Assembly (NCBI RefSeq): GCF_042643355.1
Contig: NZ_JBHRSS010000003.1
Span: 310,001 to 374,000, forward strand
Reading direction: 5' to 3'
Length of the DNA: 64,000 bases
DNA from: Salinisphaera aquimarina
Lineage (GTDB): Bacteria > Pseudomonadota > Gammaproteobacteria > Nevskiales > Salinisphaeraceae
Shown here piece by piece: positions 27,110 to 36,406 of the stretch; the first letter of the stretch is position 1, and the number at the start of each line of letters is the position of its first letter. A model generated the notes under the pieces. That model was not told the DNA's origin. It saw only the letters and a program-made list of their open reading frames with translations, and searched no databases. Both the position numbers and the translations under genes were made by a program.

Positions 27110-29149
27110 ATGCGTTACTCACGATTCTTCGTGTCCGCAGGCAGCGCCTGCCTGATCGGCTTCGGCCAGCCGGTCATTGCTCAGAACAGCCTGGACGACC
27201 CGCCGGCCGGTACGGCCGACCCACTCGCGCCCATCTCGGTCGAAGCGCTCGCCTTCGACGACCAGAGCCCGGAACAGGCGATCGAGCCCGCGACCGTGGT
27301 CACCGGCCCGGAACTCATCCGCAAGCGCGGCCAGACCCTGGGCAATACGCTCGCCGATACCCCCGGCATCAGTTCGGCCGATTTCGGCCAGGGCGTGGGC
27401 CGCCCGGTCATCCGCGGCCTGTCGGGTGCGCGCGTGCGGGTACAGGAAAATGGCCTGTCTTCGGCGGACGTCTCCACGCTCAGTCAGGATCACGCGGTCA
27501 GCATAGACCCGTACTCGGCGCGTCAGGTCGAGGTGCTCAAGGGCCCGTCCACCCTGCTCTACGGCTCGGGCGCAATCGGCGGCGTGGTCAATGTCGTCAC
27601 CGATCGGATCCCGAAAAGCGCGCCCGACGGCATCACCGGCGAAGCCGATCTGGTCCGCGGCGACAGTACCCTCGGTGAGCGTCTGCAGCGACTGGACGTG
27701 ACCGGCGGGATCGGCGATTTCGCGCTGAACGTGCAGGGCATGAAGCGCCTTACCGACGACTATCAGGCCAACGACAACCGCCATATCGACAACAGCGCTA
27801 CCGATACCGACACCTACAGCGTCGGCAGCTCCTATTCCGGTGATTGGGGTTATGTCGGCGGTGCGGCCAGTCATTTCGGACGCGAATACGGCATCCCCGG
27901 CGAGGACTCGCAGATCCGCCTGACCCAGGATCGCTACGACCTCAAGGGCGAGGTCTACGATCCCGCGCCCGGTCTGAGTCGCGTGGAGTTCTCCGGCGCC
28001 TATACCGACTACCTGCACACCGAAGGTCCGCCGAATGATCCGCAGGCCTTCTTCGACAACACCGAAACGGAACTGCGGATCGCCGCCGAGCACAATCCGT
28101 TGGCCGGCTTCACCGGCGTCTTCGGTCTGCAGGGCTTCGACCGGGACTTCCGGGCCTTCGGCAGCGAGGAGTCGTTCGTACCGGCCACCGAGACCCAGTC
28201 GCTGGCCGCGTTCATCGTCGAACAGCGGCCGATCGGCGAACAATGGACGATCCAGAGCGGGCTCCGAGTCGAGTTCCAGAACCAGGACACCAGCGAGGAC
28301 CGGCGCGACGTCGACCATACCCCGATCAGCGTATCGCTCGGCGCCAAACGCGAGATCGGCGAGCATTACCTGGTCACCGCCACCGCCGGTCGCTACGAGC
28401 GCGCGCCAGCCACCGAAGAGCTCTACAGCTTCGGCCCGCACGAGGCCACGCTCACCTACGAGCGCGGCGACAACCGCTTCGACGAGGAGACCGCCAACAG
28501 TTTCGATCTGGGTTTGCGGCGTATCAAGGGCCGGCTGCGCTTCGACACGAGCCTGTTCTATACGAAATACGACCGCTATATCTTCCAGCAATCGGTCGAT
28601 GCGGGGCTGAATGCGGACGGCTCGGGTGCGGGCGGCGCCGACGGCGGCGCCGATCGCGTCGATGAAGACGGCACGTTCGACCCCAACGGCGAGTTTCAGC
28701 TCGTGGACTTTGCCGCCGGTGACGCCACCTTCTACGGCGGCGAAGGCGAAGTCGGCTACGACCTGATTCAGGGCGCGCATCGGGTCACGGCGCGCCTGCT
28801 CGGCGACTACGTGCGCGCCGAACTGGACGACCACAGCAACCTGCCGCGCATCACGCCGGGTCGCTATGGCGCGGGGCTCGACTACGACAGCGAGACCTGG
28901 CTCGGCACCGTGGAGGCGATACGCTCGACACGCCAGAACCATGAAGGGCCGCTGGAGGATGAGACTTCCGGCTTCACCGATCTGACTGCGTTCGTCGGCT
29001 ATCGGCTGTCCGGGTTCGACGCCAGCGAGGCGCTGGTCTACCTGCGCGGCGACAACCTGCTGGACGAGGAAATCGTACGCAGCACCTCGTTCCTGCGTGT
29101 GCCGCAACCCGGCCGCAGCCTCACCGCCGGAATCAACGTGAAGTTCTGA
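27110..29149 (+). CDS. TonB-dependent outer-membrane receptor, ZnuD-like
   Basis: A 679-residue outer-membrane receptor. After a signal peptide (to about residue 24) comes the plug domain with VTGPELIRKRGQTLGNTLADTPGISS, GVGRPVIRGLSGARVRVQENG and VEVLKGPSTLLYGSGAIGGVVNVVTDRIP, then a ~22-strand barrel closing with a C-terminal Phe. The motif GRYERAPATEELYSFGPHEAT and the LGLRRIKG strand are typical of ZnuD-type zinc/haem receptors rather than siderophore receptors. An Asp/Gly-rich loop near residues 505-530 could bind cations. Import would be energised by TonB-ExbBD, absent here. The preceding small metal-binding protein and Zur-like box support zinc. Confidence 0.85.
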   Translation: MRYSRFFVSAGSACLIGFGQPVIAQNSLDDPPAGTADPLAPISVEALAFDDQSPEQAIEPATVVTGPELIRKRGQTLGNTLADTPGISSADFGQGVGRPVIRGLSGARVRVQENGLSSADVSTLSQDHAVSIDPYSARQVEVLKGPSTLLYGSGAIGGVVNVVTDRIPKSAPDGITGEADLVRGDSTLGERLQRLDVTGGIGDFALNVQGMKRLTDDYQANDNRHIDNSATDTDTYSVGSSYSGDWGYVGGAASHFGREYGIPGEDSQIRLTQDRYDLKGEVYDPAPGLSRVEFSGAYTDYLHTEGPPNDPQAFFDNTETELRIAAEHNPLAGFTGVFGLQGFDRDFRAFGSEESFVPATETQSLAAFIVEQRPIGEQWTIQSGLRVEFQNQDTSEDRRDVDHTPISVSLGAKREIGEHYLVTATAGRYERAPATEELYSFGPHEATLTYERGDNRFDEETANSFDLGLRRIKGRLRFDTSLFYTKYDRYIFQQSVDAGLNADGSGAGGADGGADRVDEDGTFDPNGEFQLVDFAAGDATFYGGEGEVGYDLIQGAHRVTARLLGDYVRAELDDHSNLPRITPGRYGAGLDYDSETWLGTVEAIRSTRQNHEGPLEDETSGFTDLTAFVGYRLSGFDASEALVYLRGDNLLDEEIVRSTSFLRVPQPGRSLTAGINVKF

Positions 29150-29166
29150 TAACGCTGTCGTCCGAC

Positions 29167-29195
29167 GCGCGCCCCGGGAGAGAACCGGGGCGCGC
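29167..29195. terminator. Bidirectional hairpin between convergent genes
   Basis: GCGCGCCCCGG (29167-29177) and CCGGGGCGCGC (29185-29195) form a perfect 11-bp stem with a 7-base loop. It stands between the stops of the TonB receptor and the monooxygenase genes. No T-tract follows, so termination may need help. Confidence 0.45.
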
Positions 29196-29227
29196 TCGTC
29201 GGCCTGTCGAGCCCCACAGCCGCTCGG

Positions 29228-30781
29228 CTACGCCGCTTTCCGGGACGCGCTGACCGCCGGCGCCTCCTGCTTGACCTCGTCATATTCGGAGGGCTTGTAG
29301 CGCATCAGCCGCAGCCGGTATTCCCAGTTGAAGCCCGGATAGAGGGTGGTGTTCTTGCCGCTGTCGGTGAGATACCAGCTGTTGCAGCCCGAGGTCCACG
29401 AGGTGTGTTTCATGCGCCACTGGATGCCGCGGTTGAACTTGTCCTGCACCTTCTTCTTGACGTCGATGAACTTGAGCTTGCGACGCGCGATATGGGCTAT
29501 CGCATGCAGGGTGTACTCCATCTGCTGTTCGGTGAACTCGAGCACCGAGGTATGACTCGGGCCGGTGTTCGGCCCCATCAGGAAAAACAGATTGGGAAAG
29601 CCCGATACGGTCACGCCCTTGTAGGCCTCGGCGCCCTCGCCCCAGGCGGCGTTGAGTTCCAGTCCACCGCGGCCGGTGACCGGGAACGGCGCCGCCTTGC
29701 TGGGCACCTTGAAACCGGTGGCGCAGACAATCGCGTCGACTTCGATTTCGCGCCCGTCGGGCGTGATGATCGAGTTTTCGGTGATCCGCAGCGGCCCGTC
29801 GGCGATCAGCTCGACGTTGTCCTGCTGCAGTGCCGGATACCAGTCGTTGGAGATGAGCACGCGCTTGCAGCCGATCCGGTAGTCGGGCGTCACTTTCGCG
29901 CGCATCGCCGGGTCCTTGACCTGTTTCTTCATATGCTTGAGCGCCATGCCTTCGGCCTGTTTCTTGAAAAAGCCGAGATCCGAGATGACGAACGGGGCGA
30001 AGAATTCACTGACCCAGTAGATACGCAGCCGGCGCTTGGTCAGCTTTGCGGGTGATTCACGGTACTCGGCCTGTTCTTTTGCCGAAATCGGCCGGTCGGG
30101 CTTGGGCATGATCCAGCTCGGCGTGCGCTGAAACACGGTCAGCTGCGCGGCCGCCTTGGCCACTTCCGGCACCACCTGTATCGCGCTGGCACCGGAACCG
30201 ATCACGGCCACGCGTTTGCCGGCGAGATCGTAGTCGTCGTCCCAGCGGGCGGTGTGCATGAGCTTGCCGGTGAAGCTGTCCAGCCCGTCGATCTTCGGAT
30301 AAGCCGGATCGGCCAGGGCGCCCACCGCGGACACGACGACATTCGCGGTCAGCGTCTCGCCGTCGGCGGTTGTCGACGTCCAGATGCCGCTGTCTTCATC
30401 GAAAACGGCCGACACGATGGTGGTATTGAAACGAATATGTCGATAGAGATCGTACTTCGCCGCACAGCGCTTGATGTAGTCGAAGATCTCCGGCTGCTGA
30501 CCGAACGCGCGCGACCAGTCCGGGTTCTGCTCGAAGGAGAACGAGTACAGATGCGAGGCCACGTCACAGGCCGCGCCCGGGTAGTGATTGTCGCGCCAGG
30601 TGCCGCCGACGTCGCTGCCGCGCTCGATGAGGGTGAAATTCTCGATGCCGGCCTCTTTCAGGCGGATCGCCATACCCAGGCCGGAGAAACCGGCGCCGAC
30701 GATGGCGATATGCATGTCGGTATCGACCCGGATATCCGTCTTCAGCGGATTGAGTCGGGTGAGCATGTCGGACACGGCCAT
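29228..30781 (-). CDS. Flavin-containing Baeyer-Villiger-type monooxygenase
   Basis: A 517-residue FAD/NADPH monooxygenase. The FAD site is IAIVGAGFSGLGMA near residue 25, the Baeyer-Villiger fingerprint F-x-G-x-x-x-H-T-x-x-W-D is present as FTGKLMHTARWD, and the NADPH site is VAVIGSGASAIQ. ATGFKVP closes the core. Such enzymes insert one oxygen next to a carbonyl, turning ketones into esters or lactones; relatives act on steroids, cyclic or long-chain ketones. The ATG at 30781 is chosen over one 13 codons upstream because CGGAG lies 7 bases before it. It is monocistronic, convergent with the TonB gene. A candidate operator stands upstream. Confidence 0.88.
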   Translation of the reverse strand: MAVSDMLTRLNPLKTDIRVDTDMHIAIVGAGFSGLGMAIRLKEAGIENFTLIERGSDVGGTWRDNHYPGAACDVASHLYSFSFEQNPDWSRAFGQQPEIFDYIKRCAAKYDLYRHIRFNTTIVSAVFDEDSGIWTSTTADGETLTANVVVSAVGALADPAYPKIDGLDSFTGKLMHTARWDDDYDLAGKRVAVIGSGASAIQVVPEVAKAAAQLTVFQRTPSWIMPKPDRPISAKEQAEYRESPAKLTKRRLRIYWVSEFFAPFVISDLGFFKKQAEGMALKHMKKQVKDPAMRAKVTPDYRIGCKRVLISNDWYPALQQDNVELIADGPLRITENSIITPDGREIEVDAIVCATGFKVPSKAAPFPVTGRGGLELNAAWGEGAEAYKGVTVSGFPNLFFLMGPNTGPSHTSVLEFTEQQMEYTLHAIAHIARRKLKFIDVKKKVQDKFNRGIQWRMKHTSWTSGCNSWYLTDSGKNTTLYPGFNWEYRLRLMRYKPSEYDEVKQEAPAVSASRKAA

Positions 30782-30854
30782 GGCGAACTCCGTCGCATCG
30801 AATGAATACACCGGCAACATTCCGGCAACGGGAAAATATCAATTTTCATACATT

Positions 30855-30874
30855 CTGACAAGGCACGATGTCAG
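30855..30874. promoter_or_regulatory. Inverted repeat in the FMO/FhuF divergent region
   Basis: CTGACA (30855-30860) and TGTCAG (30869-30874) are perfect inverted repeats 8 bases apart in an AT-rich stretch upstream of the monooxygenase gene. A regulator-binding site is plausible; the regulator is unknown. Confidence 0.35.
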
Positions 30875-30958
30875 ATTTTGTCTTTGATATCTGTCGACCT
30901 GCTCGCCACTCGTGCCGGCGCACGGCTGGCCACTGCGGTACAGGCGGGTTACCGTATT

Positions 30959-30977
30959 GATAATGATTCCTATCCAG
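30959..30977. promoter_or_regulatory. Fur-like box before the FhuF-like gene
   Basis: GATAATGATTCCTATCC begins at 30959. The first nine bases match the Fur consensus GATAATGAT, and AATGATTCCTAT recurs, on the minus strand, in the candidate box before the TonB siderophore receptor (44136-44154). It stands about 50 bases before the chosen start. Confidence 0.5.
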
Positions 30978-31026
30978 CCGGTGGTGGACCTTGCGGCCCG
31001 CGCCGGCCTTCGTTGCGCGTGTCGCC

Positions 31027-31773
31027 ATGTTCGCTGGTCATTTCCACGACAATCTCGCCGGCTTTGCCGAAGTGTTCCAGACGAGCGACGACAGGCGCGA
31101 CGCGCTGGACGGCGCGCGCCTGGCCGATCCCATCCATCTCACCCCCTTGCTTGCACGGTTTGGTCGGCACCATGGCTGCAGCGAGCCGCGCGCCACGGCG
31201 TCACAGTGGTCGAAGTATTTCTTCAGCCGATTGGGGATTACGACGCTTGTCGTTCAGATGGCCACGGACCGCGCCCTCGACCTGCGGCTGGATAACTTGC
31301 GCATGACCTGCCACGAGGACGGCACGCCGGCGTGTTTTCTGCTGGCATCTGGCGCTCAAGGACAGGCATCGAGCAGCGGGAGCGATTTCAGCCACCTGAT
31401 CGACCATGCGCTCACACCGATCGTCGCAGCGCTGTCGTTGTATTGCCGACTGTCCGCGCGCGTATTCTGGAGCAACGCGGGCGTCTACTTTGCCTGGGCA
31501 TTGGACGAGCTGGAGACACAACAACGCATACCGGCGTCACGGCTGGCGAGCGCCCGGGCCTTGCTGACTCGCCGGCAGCGCCAGGACGGCGGCTTCAACC
31601 CCTTCTACCGTGTCTACAAGGACTGCTCTCCGGGAACGCTGGACGGTAACGACGACGTCGTCGATCACTGCCGCCGCCTGTGCTGCATGCGCGATCTCGA
31701 CGCACAATGGGGGCTGTGTGCAAACTGCCCGCGCGCCATGCACACGGCCACGCCCGATCGCGCCACCGGATAG
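31027..31773 (+). CDS. Siderophore-iron reductase, FhuF-like
   Basis: A 248-residue cytoplasmic protein. Its C-terminus carries the hallmark of FhuF-type ferric siderophore reductases, CRRLCCMRDLDAQWGLCANC, i.e. CC-x10-C-x2-C, which binds a [2Fe-2S] cluster. It would release iron from imported ferric hydroxamates by reduction. The frame is open to a TTG at 30991, but the ATG at 31027 leaves room for the Fur-like box and promoter; neither start has a good ribosome binding site. The exporter gene follows 3 bases after the stop, so the two form an operon. Confidence 0.8.
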   Translation: MFAGHFHDNLAGFAEVFQTSDDRRDALDGARLADPIHLTPLLARFGRHHGCSEPRATASQWSKYFFSRLGITTLVVQMATDRALDLRLDNLRMTCHEDGTPACFLLASGAQGQASSSGSDFSHLIDHALTPIVAALSLYCRLSARVFWSNAGVYFAWALDELETQQRIPASRLASARALLTRRQRQDGGFNPFYRVYKDCSPGTLDGNDDVVDHCRRLCCMRDLDAQWGLCANCPRAMHTATPDRATG

Positions 31774-31776
31774 TTG

Positions 31777-33459
31777 ATGGAACTGCTCCGCCTAATCATG
31801 CGCGACTACCGCGCCGCGTTCATCGCCGTGCTTGTCGGCAGCCTGGCCAGTGCGGGCCTGGGCATTGGCGTGATCGCCTTCATCAACGCGCGCCTGATCG
31901 AAACCGGACCCGACGCGCTGGCCGCCCTTCCGCTGTTCTTCGGTCTGATCTGTCTGCTGCTGGCCGTGTCGCTGGCCTCCCAGCTCGGGCTGACCACGCT
32001 CGGCCACCGCTTTGTCTTCGACCTGCGCTCGCGGCTGGTCAAACGCATTCTCGATACCGATATCGAGCGCATCGAACACCTGGGCGACGCGCGGCTGCTG
32101 GCCAGCCTGTCGGCGGATGTGCGCAACGTGACCATCGCCTTCGTGCGCCTGCCCGAACTCGTCCAGGGCACGATCCTGACCCTGGCCTGCGTGTTCTACC
32201 TGGGCTGGTTGTCGCCCTCGATCCTGATCGTCACGGCCGCCTGGATCGCCGCCACCATGGCCTTCGGCTCCTGGCTGGTACGGCGTGTGTATCACCACAT
32301 CAAGCTCGTACGCGAGGCCGAAGACGCGCTGTATCGCGACTACGAGAACGTCATTCGCGGGCGCAAGGAGCTCGCGCTCAACCGCGCGCGCGCCCGGCGC
32401 CTGTTCGACGAGACCTATACCCACAACGCCCGTAGCTATCAGCGCCACATCATCCGGGCGGACACCTTCCATCTGTCGGCCAACAACTGGGCCAACATCA
32501 TGATGCTCGGCGCGATCGGCGTGGTGTTCTTCCTGGCCAACGGCCTGGGCTGGGCCACGCCCACGGTGGCTGCCACCTATGCGCTCACGATCCTGTTCCT
32601 GCGTACGCCGCTGATCGGCGCGGTCGGCGCGCTGCCGACACTGATCGCCGCCCAGGTCGCCTTCGACAAGCTGCGCTCTCTGGAACTGGCCGCGCATACC
32701 GCCGGCTTCGACACGCCCGAGCCGATCGGCGCCGACTGGCAGACGATCGAACTGCGCGATGTGTGCTTCGCCTATGACGGACTCGACGCCGGTTCCGATG
32801 GCAGCGCCCACCCCGGCGGTTTCGCCATCGGGCCGATCAATCTGACCCTGCGCCGCGGCGAGCTGGTGTTCCTGATCGGTGGCAACGGCAGCGGCAAGAC
32901 CACGCTGGCGCGCCTGCTCACCGGCCTCTATGCGCCCAAATCCGGTGAGATCCTCGTCGATGGCGTGGTTATCGATGCCTCGAGGCGTGCGTCCCTCCGC
33001 GCGCTGTTCGCCGCCGTGTTCACCGATTTTCATCTGTTCGACCAGTTGATCGACAGCGACGGCCAGCCAGCCAGCCCGGCCTTCATCGACGATTGGCGCG
33101 CACGCCTGGGCCTGACCGACAAGCTCGCGCTCGACGGCGAGCGCATCCTCGATACCCAGCTCTCGCAGGGCCAGCGCAAGCGCCTGGCGTTGATGCTGGC
33201 CCTGGCCGAATCGCGCGACAGCCTGCTGCTCGACGAATGGGCCGCCGACCAGGACCCGGTCTTTCGGCGCGTGTTCTATCGCGAGCTGTTGCCGCTATTC
33301 GCCGAGCGTGGACATACCGTGTTCGCGATCAGCCACGACGACCACTACTTCGAGCACGCCGACCGGCTGCTGGAGATGCGTCACGGCCGCTTGGTCGAGC
33401 TCACCGGCGCGAATCGTGATGCCGCCAGTCACGACGCGGTCGCGCAAATCAGCCGCTAG
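31777..33459 (+). CDS. Siderophore/cyclic-peptide export ABC transporter, PvdE/SyrD type
   Basis: A 560-residue half-transporter with six membrane helices (within residues ~10-300) fused to an ATPase domain. Walker A is GGNGSGKTT, the signature is the variant LSQGQRKRLAL typical of the SyrD/PvdE/YojI group, and Walker B is SLLLDEWAADQDP with the usual Trp-Ala in this group. Such proteins export pyoverdine precursors, syringomycin or microcin-like peptides across the inner membrane as homodimers. No peptide synthetase lies in the window, so the cargo is unknown. ATG 31777 is taken over TTG 31774; GGA at 31768-31770 serves as binding site. Coupled to the FhuF-like gene and convergent with fhuB. 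Confidence 0.85.
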   Translation: MELLRLIMRDYRAAFIAVLVGSLASAGLGIGVIAFINARLIETGPDALAALPLFFGLICLLLAVSLASQLGLTTLGHRFVFDLRSRLVKRILDTDIERIEHLGDARLLASLSADVRNVTIAFVRLPELVQGTILTLACVFYLGWLSPSILIVTAAWIAATMAFGSWLVRRVYHHIKLVREAEDALYRDYENVIRGRKELALNRARARRLFDETYTHNARSYQRHIIRADTFHLSANNWANIMMLGAIGVVFFLANGLGWATPTVAATYALTILFLRTPLIGAVGALPTLIAAQVAFDKLRSLELAAHTAGFDTPEPIGADWQTIELRDVCFAYDGLDAGSDGSAHPGGFAIGPINLTLRRGELVFLIGGNGSGKTTLARLLTGLYAPKSGEILVDGVVIDASRRASLRALFAAVFTDFHLFDQLIDSDGQPASPAFIDDWRARLGLTDKLALDGERILDTQLSQGQRKRLALMLALAESRDSLLLDEWAADQDPVFRRVFYRELLPLFAERGHTVFAISHDDHYFEHADRLLEMRHGRLVELTGANRDAASHDAVAQISR

Positions 33460-33485
33460 CGGCGCGGCCATCCGGCTCGCCTTGT

Positions 33486-35447
33486 TCAGATGCGTCGCAG
33501 TCGCCACATGAAATAAGCGCCGCCGAGCAGCGACGCCGCCAGTCCGGCCGGAATCTCGCTGGGGAACAACAGCTGGCGCCCGGCCCAGTCGGCGCCGATC
33601 ATCAGCAGCGCGCCGAGCGCCATCGATCCGGCCATGTGGTCACGCGCCCGCGACAGCCCCAGCAGGCGAGCCATATGCGGGGCGATCAGGCCGACGAAAC
33701 TCAGCGGCCCGACCACCAGCGTGGCGCCGGCAGTGAGAAAAGACACCAGCAGCAACAGCAACAACCGGCTGCGCATCACGTCCAGGCCGAGCGCGCGCGC
33801 GGTGGGCATGCCCAGCGGCAGCACATCGAGCCAGGCGGCAAGCGGCCGGGTGAGCGCGGCAAGAACCAGCGCCAGCACCGCGACGCCGATCGCCATGTTC
33901 ATGCTCACGTAGTAGGTCGAGCCGGAAATCCAGGCCAGCAGTTTCTGGGTGCGCGGATCGCCGCCGGCGAGCACGATGCGCTGGACGGCGTCGAATAGAA
34001 ACATCATCGCGATGCCGGTAAGCAGCACGCGCTCGGGTTCGAAATCGTTGCGCATGTTGACGACGATGAGCACCGCGAGCGCGGCCAGCGCACCGAGCGT
34101 ACCCGCGCCCAGCAGTGCCAGGGTACCGGCGGCCGGCCAGAGTAGTGCCAGGGCGATCAGCCCCAGCCCCGTGCCCGAGCTGATGCCGAGAAATTCCGGG
34201 CTGCCCATCGGATTACCCGACACCCGCTGGATGATGGTGCCGGCGAGCGCGAGCATGACCCCGGCCGCACCGGAAGCCAGCACCCGCGGCACCCGCCAGG
34301 CGCCGGTGGCTTGCCAGGCATCGAGCAGCGGCCAGGTCCAGCCGTCCGCGCCGCGGCCCACGAACAGGGCCACGACGACCATGGCTGCGGTGAGCCCTAG
34401 CAGCAGGCCGATCAGCCGGCCGGGAGCGGCATGGCGCGCCACCAGGCCGATACTGCTGGCCGACGGCGCCGAGCGCGTGAGGGTGACCCGCGGCAGCAGC
34501 CAGATCAGCAGTGGTGCGCCCAGAATCGCGGTGGCCGCGCCGGTGGGGATCAGCGTCGCCGAATCCTGTACCAGCAGCTGAATACCCAGATCGGTGATCG
34601 CCAGCAGCAACGCCCCGAACAGCGGCGCCCAGAGCAGACGCGCGGCGAGAGTCCGGGCACCGGCCAGACGCACCACCGCCGGCGCGGCCAGGCCCACGAA
34701 ACTGATCACGCCGACGCCGGAGACCACGATGGCGGTCAGGAACACGCCCAGCCCGATCGCCGCCGCGCGCAGATATTTGAGCGATACGCCGAGGCTGCGG
34801 GCATTGACGTCGTCGAGCTCGAGCACCGACAGCGTACGCGCGAGCGCGGCCGCCGCGACCATGCCGATCACGAGTCTGGGCGCCAAGCCGATCACCCCGG
34901 CCCAGTTGTTCTGCGCCAGCGACCCCGCGCCCCAGATCATCAACCCCTTGAGCTGCTCCTGATTGAACAGAATGAAGACCACGGTCAGCGCGCCCAGATA
35001 GAGATTGACCACGAGGCCGGCCAGCACCACCACGGCGGGCGCCAGCGCCCGCCGCCAGGACAGCGCGAACACCAGGCCCATGGCCACCGCGCCGCCGAGA
35101 AATGCGATCGTGCCGCGCCCCACCAGCAGCAGCGCGGGTGCGAACAGCGTCGCCAGCAGCAGCCCCAGCTGGCCGCCGGTGGCGATCCCGAGCGTGGTCG
35201 GCGAGGCCAGTGGATTGCGCAGCGTCTGCTGTAGCAACACGCCGGCCAGGGCCAGGCCGGCGCCGCTGAGCAGGGCGATGACCAGACGCGGCAGCCAGCT
35301 GTAGAGCACCGCGATCTGGCGGAAACTATCGCCGTCGAGGGTGAGAAGCGCGGCCGCCCAGCCGCCGGGCGCGACCTGCTGCAGCCCCGCCGTCGCGAGC
35401 ACCAGCAATACGATCGAAAAACCGCCACACAGCCGCGCCGGCGTCAT
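33486..35447 (-). CDS. fhuB: Ferric hydroxamate ABC permease FhuB
   Basis: A 653-residue membrane protein made of two tandem FecCD-type permease domains of ten helices each, the hallmark of FhuB, where other iron permeases are dimers of a single-domain subunit. In each half the coupling-helix region is visible: GISFVGLAAP-like VGVISFVGLAAPAVVR in the first, VVGPLSFVGLIAPHMAR in the second. It moves ferric hydroxamates from FhuD to the cytoplasm, powered by FhuC. The start overlaps the fhuD stop (ATGA). Last gene of fhuCDB; length equals the family standard of about 660. Confidence 0.92.
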   Translation of the reverse strand: MTPARLCGGFSIVLLVLATAGLQQVAPGGWAAALLTLDGDSFRQIAVLYSWLPRLVIALLSGAGLALAGVLLQQTLRNPLASPTTLGIATGGQLGLLLATLFAPALLLVGRGTIAFLGGAVAMGLVFALSWRRALAPAVVVLAGLVVNLYLGALTVVFILFNQEQLKGLMIWGAGSLAQNNWAGVIGLAPRLVIGMVAAAALARTLSVLELDDVNARSLGVSLKYLRAAAIGLGVFLTAIVVSGVGVISFVGLAAPAVVRLAGARTLAARLLWAPLFGALLLAITDLGIQLLVQDSATLIPTGAATAILGAPLLIWLLPRVTLTRSAPSASSIGLVARHAAPGRLIGLLLGLTAAMVVVALFVGRGADGWTWPLLDAWQATGAWRVPRVLASGAAGVMLALAGTIIQRVSGNPMGSPEFLGISSGTGLGLIALALLWPAAGTLALLGAGTLGALAALAVLIVVNMRNDFEPERVLLTGIAMMFLFDAVQRIVLAGGDPRTQKLLAWISGSTYYVSMNMAIGVAVLALVLAALTRPLAAWLDVLPLGMPTARALGLDVMRSRLLLLLLVSFLTAGATLVVGPLSFVGLIAPHMARLLGLSRARDHMAGSMALGALLMIGADWAGRQLLFPSEIPAGLAASLLGGAYFMWRLRRI

Positions 35448-36406
35448 GAACCAGCACCCGCGCTGGCATCGCCGTGGGCGAGCACCTCCAGGAGATTATC
35501 GGCAAACCGGATCGCCGACGGCAGCCCGCCAAAGCTCCAGGCCGGCGGCAGCGTGAGTACCGGGTGTGTCTTCACCGCCGGGATACGAGCCCACAGCACA
35601 TTGTGTTCGAGCGATCCGGCCACGCCCACCGGCATCGGGTTGATGATCACGATCTGCGGCGCCTCACCCGGCGTCGACAGCTCGCCCAGGCGTTCCAGCG
35701 AGACCTGGGCATAGCCCCAGAACGACGTCGTCCCGGTCCAGGCGTTTTTCAGCCCGAGCTTGTCCAGCACCGACTGATACAGGCCACGCCCACCGAAGAC
35801 ACGCAGGTGGCGCGCGTCCAGGAACTGCACCAGCAGCAGCGGCGGCGTATCGGCGGGCACACGGCCGGCCAGTTCGGCCAGATGCGCGTTGCTGCGCGCA
35901 ATCAACCGCTCGGCGGCGTCGGCGCGACCGACCGCCGCGCCCAATTCACGGGTGCCGGCTTCCAGATTGGGCCACAGCGGGCCGTCCCGATAATAGATCG
36001 ATATCTCCCGAACCGGGGCGATCTTCGACAGCCGGGCCTTGTTGGCCTCGAACATGGGCGAAAGCGTGACCAGATCCAGCTTCATCTGCGCGAGCAGTTC
36101 CATGTTCGGCTGCACGCGCAGACCGATATTGCGGGTCATATCCGGCAGATCGCCGTCGTCCACCCACGACCGATAGGCATCCAGTTGGCCGATGCCCACC
36201 GGCGGCACGCCCAGCGCCGTCAGCGTTTCCGCCTGGGCCCAGTCGACCGTGGCCACGCGCGGCGTCACCGGTGACTCAGCAAAGACCTGCGGGTTCGCGG
36301 TCACGAAGGCCATCGCCAGAACCCACGAGCAGGCGCGCAGCAGATGACAGCCGAGCCGGGACCCGCCGGGCCGCGCGGCCCGCCGTGCGCCACGGCGTGA
36401 TCTCAC
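35444..36406 (-). CDS. fhuD: Ferric hydroxamate periplasmic binding protein FhuD
   Basis: A 320-residue class III (helical backbone) binding protein. The GTG start at 36406 overlaps the fhuC stop (GTGA) and gives a basic N-terminus (RSRRGARRAARPGGSR) followed by a hydrophobic core ending VFA, a plausible signal peptide; the frame is open much further upstream but that part lies antisense-like over fhuC. Binding-protein landmarks: PRVATVDWAQAETLTALGVPPVG, the LDLVTLSPMFEANKARL segment, RHLRVFGGRGLYQSVLDKLGLKNAW and SLEHNVLWARIPAVKTHPV. It captures ferric hydroxamates and delivers them to FhuB. Confidence 0.88.
   Translation of the reverse strand: MRSRRGARRAARPGGSRLGCHLLRACSWVLAMAFVTANPQVFAESPVTPRVATVDWAQAETLTALGVPPVGIGQLDAYRSWVDDGDLPDMTRNIGLRVQPNMELLAQMKLDLVTLSPMFEANKARLSKIAPVREISIYYRDGPLWPNLEAGTRELGAAVGRADAAERLIARSNAHLAELAGRVPADTPPLLLVQFLDARHLRVFGGRGLYQSVLDKLGLKNAWTGTTSFWGYAQVSLERLGELSTPGEAPQIVIINPMPVGVAGSLEHNVLWARIPAVKTHPVLTLPPAWSFGGLPSAIRFADNLLEVLAHGDASAGAGS

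Noticed and set aside
27119..29107. 662-codon minus-strand frame across the ZnuD-like receptor
   Set aside because: Exact antisense shadow of a clear TonB receptor; no domain of its own.
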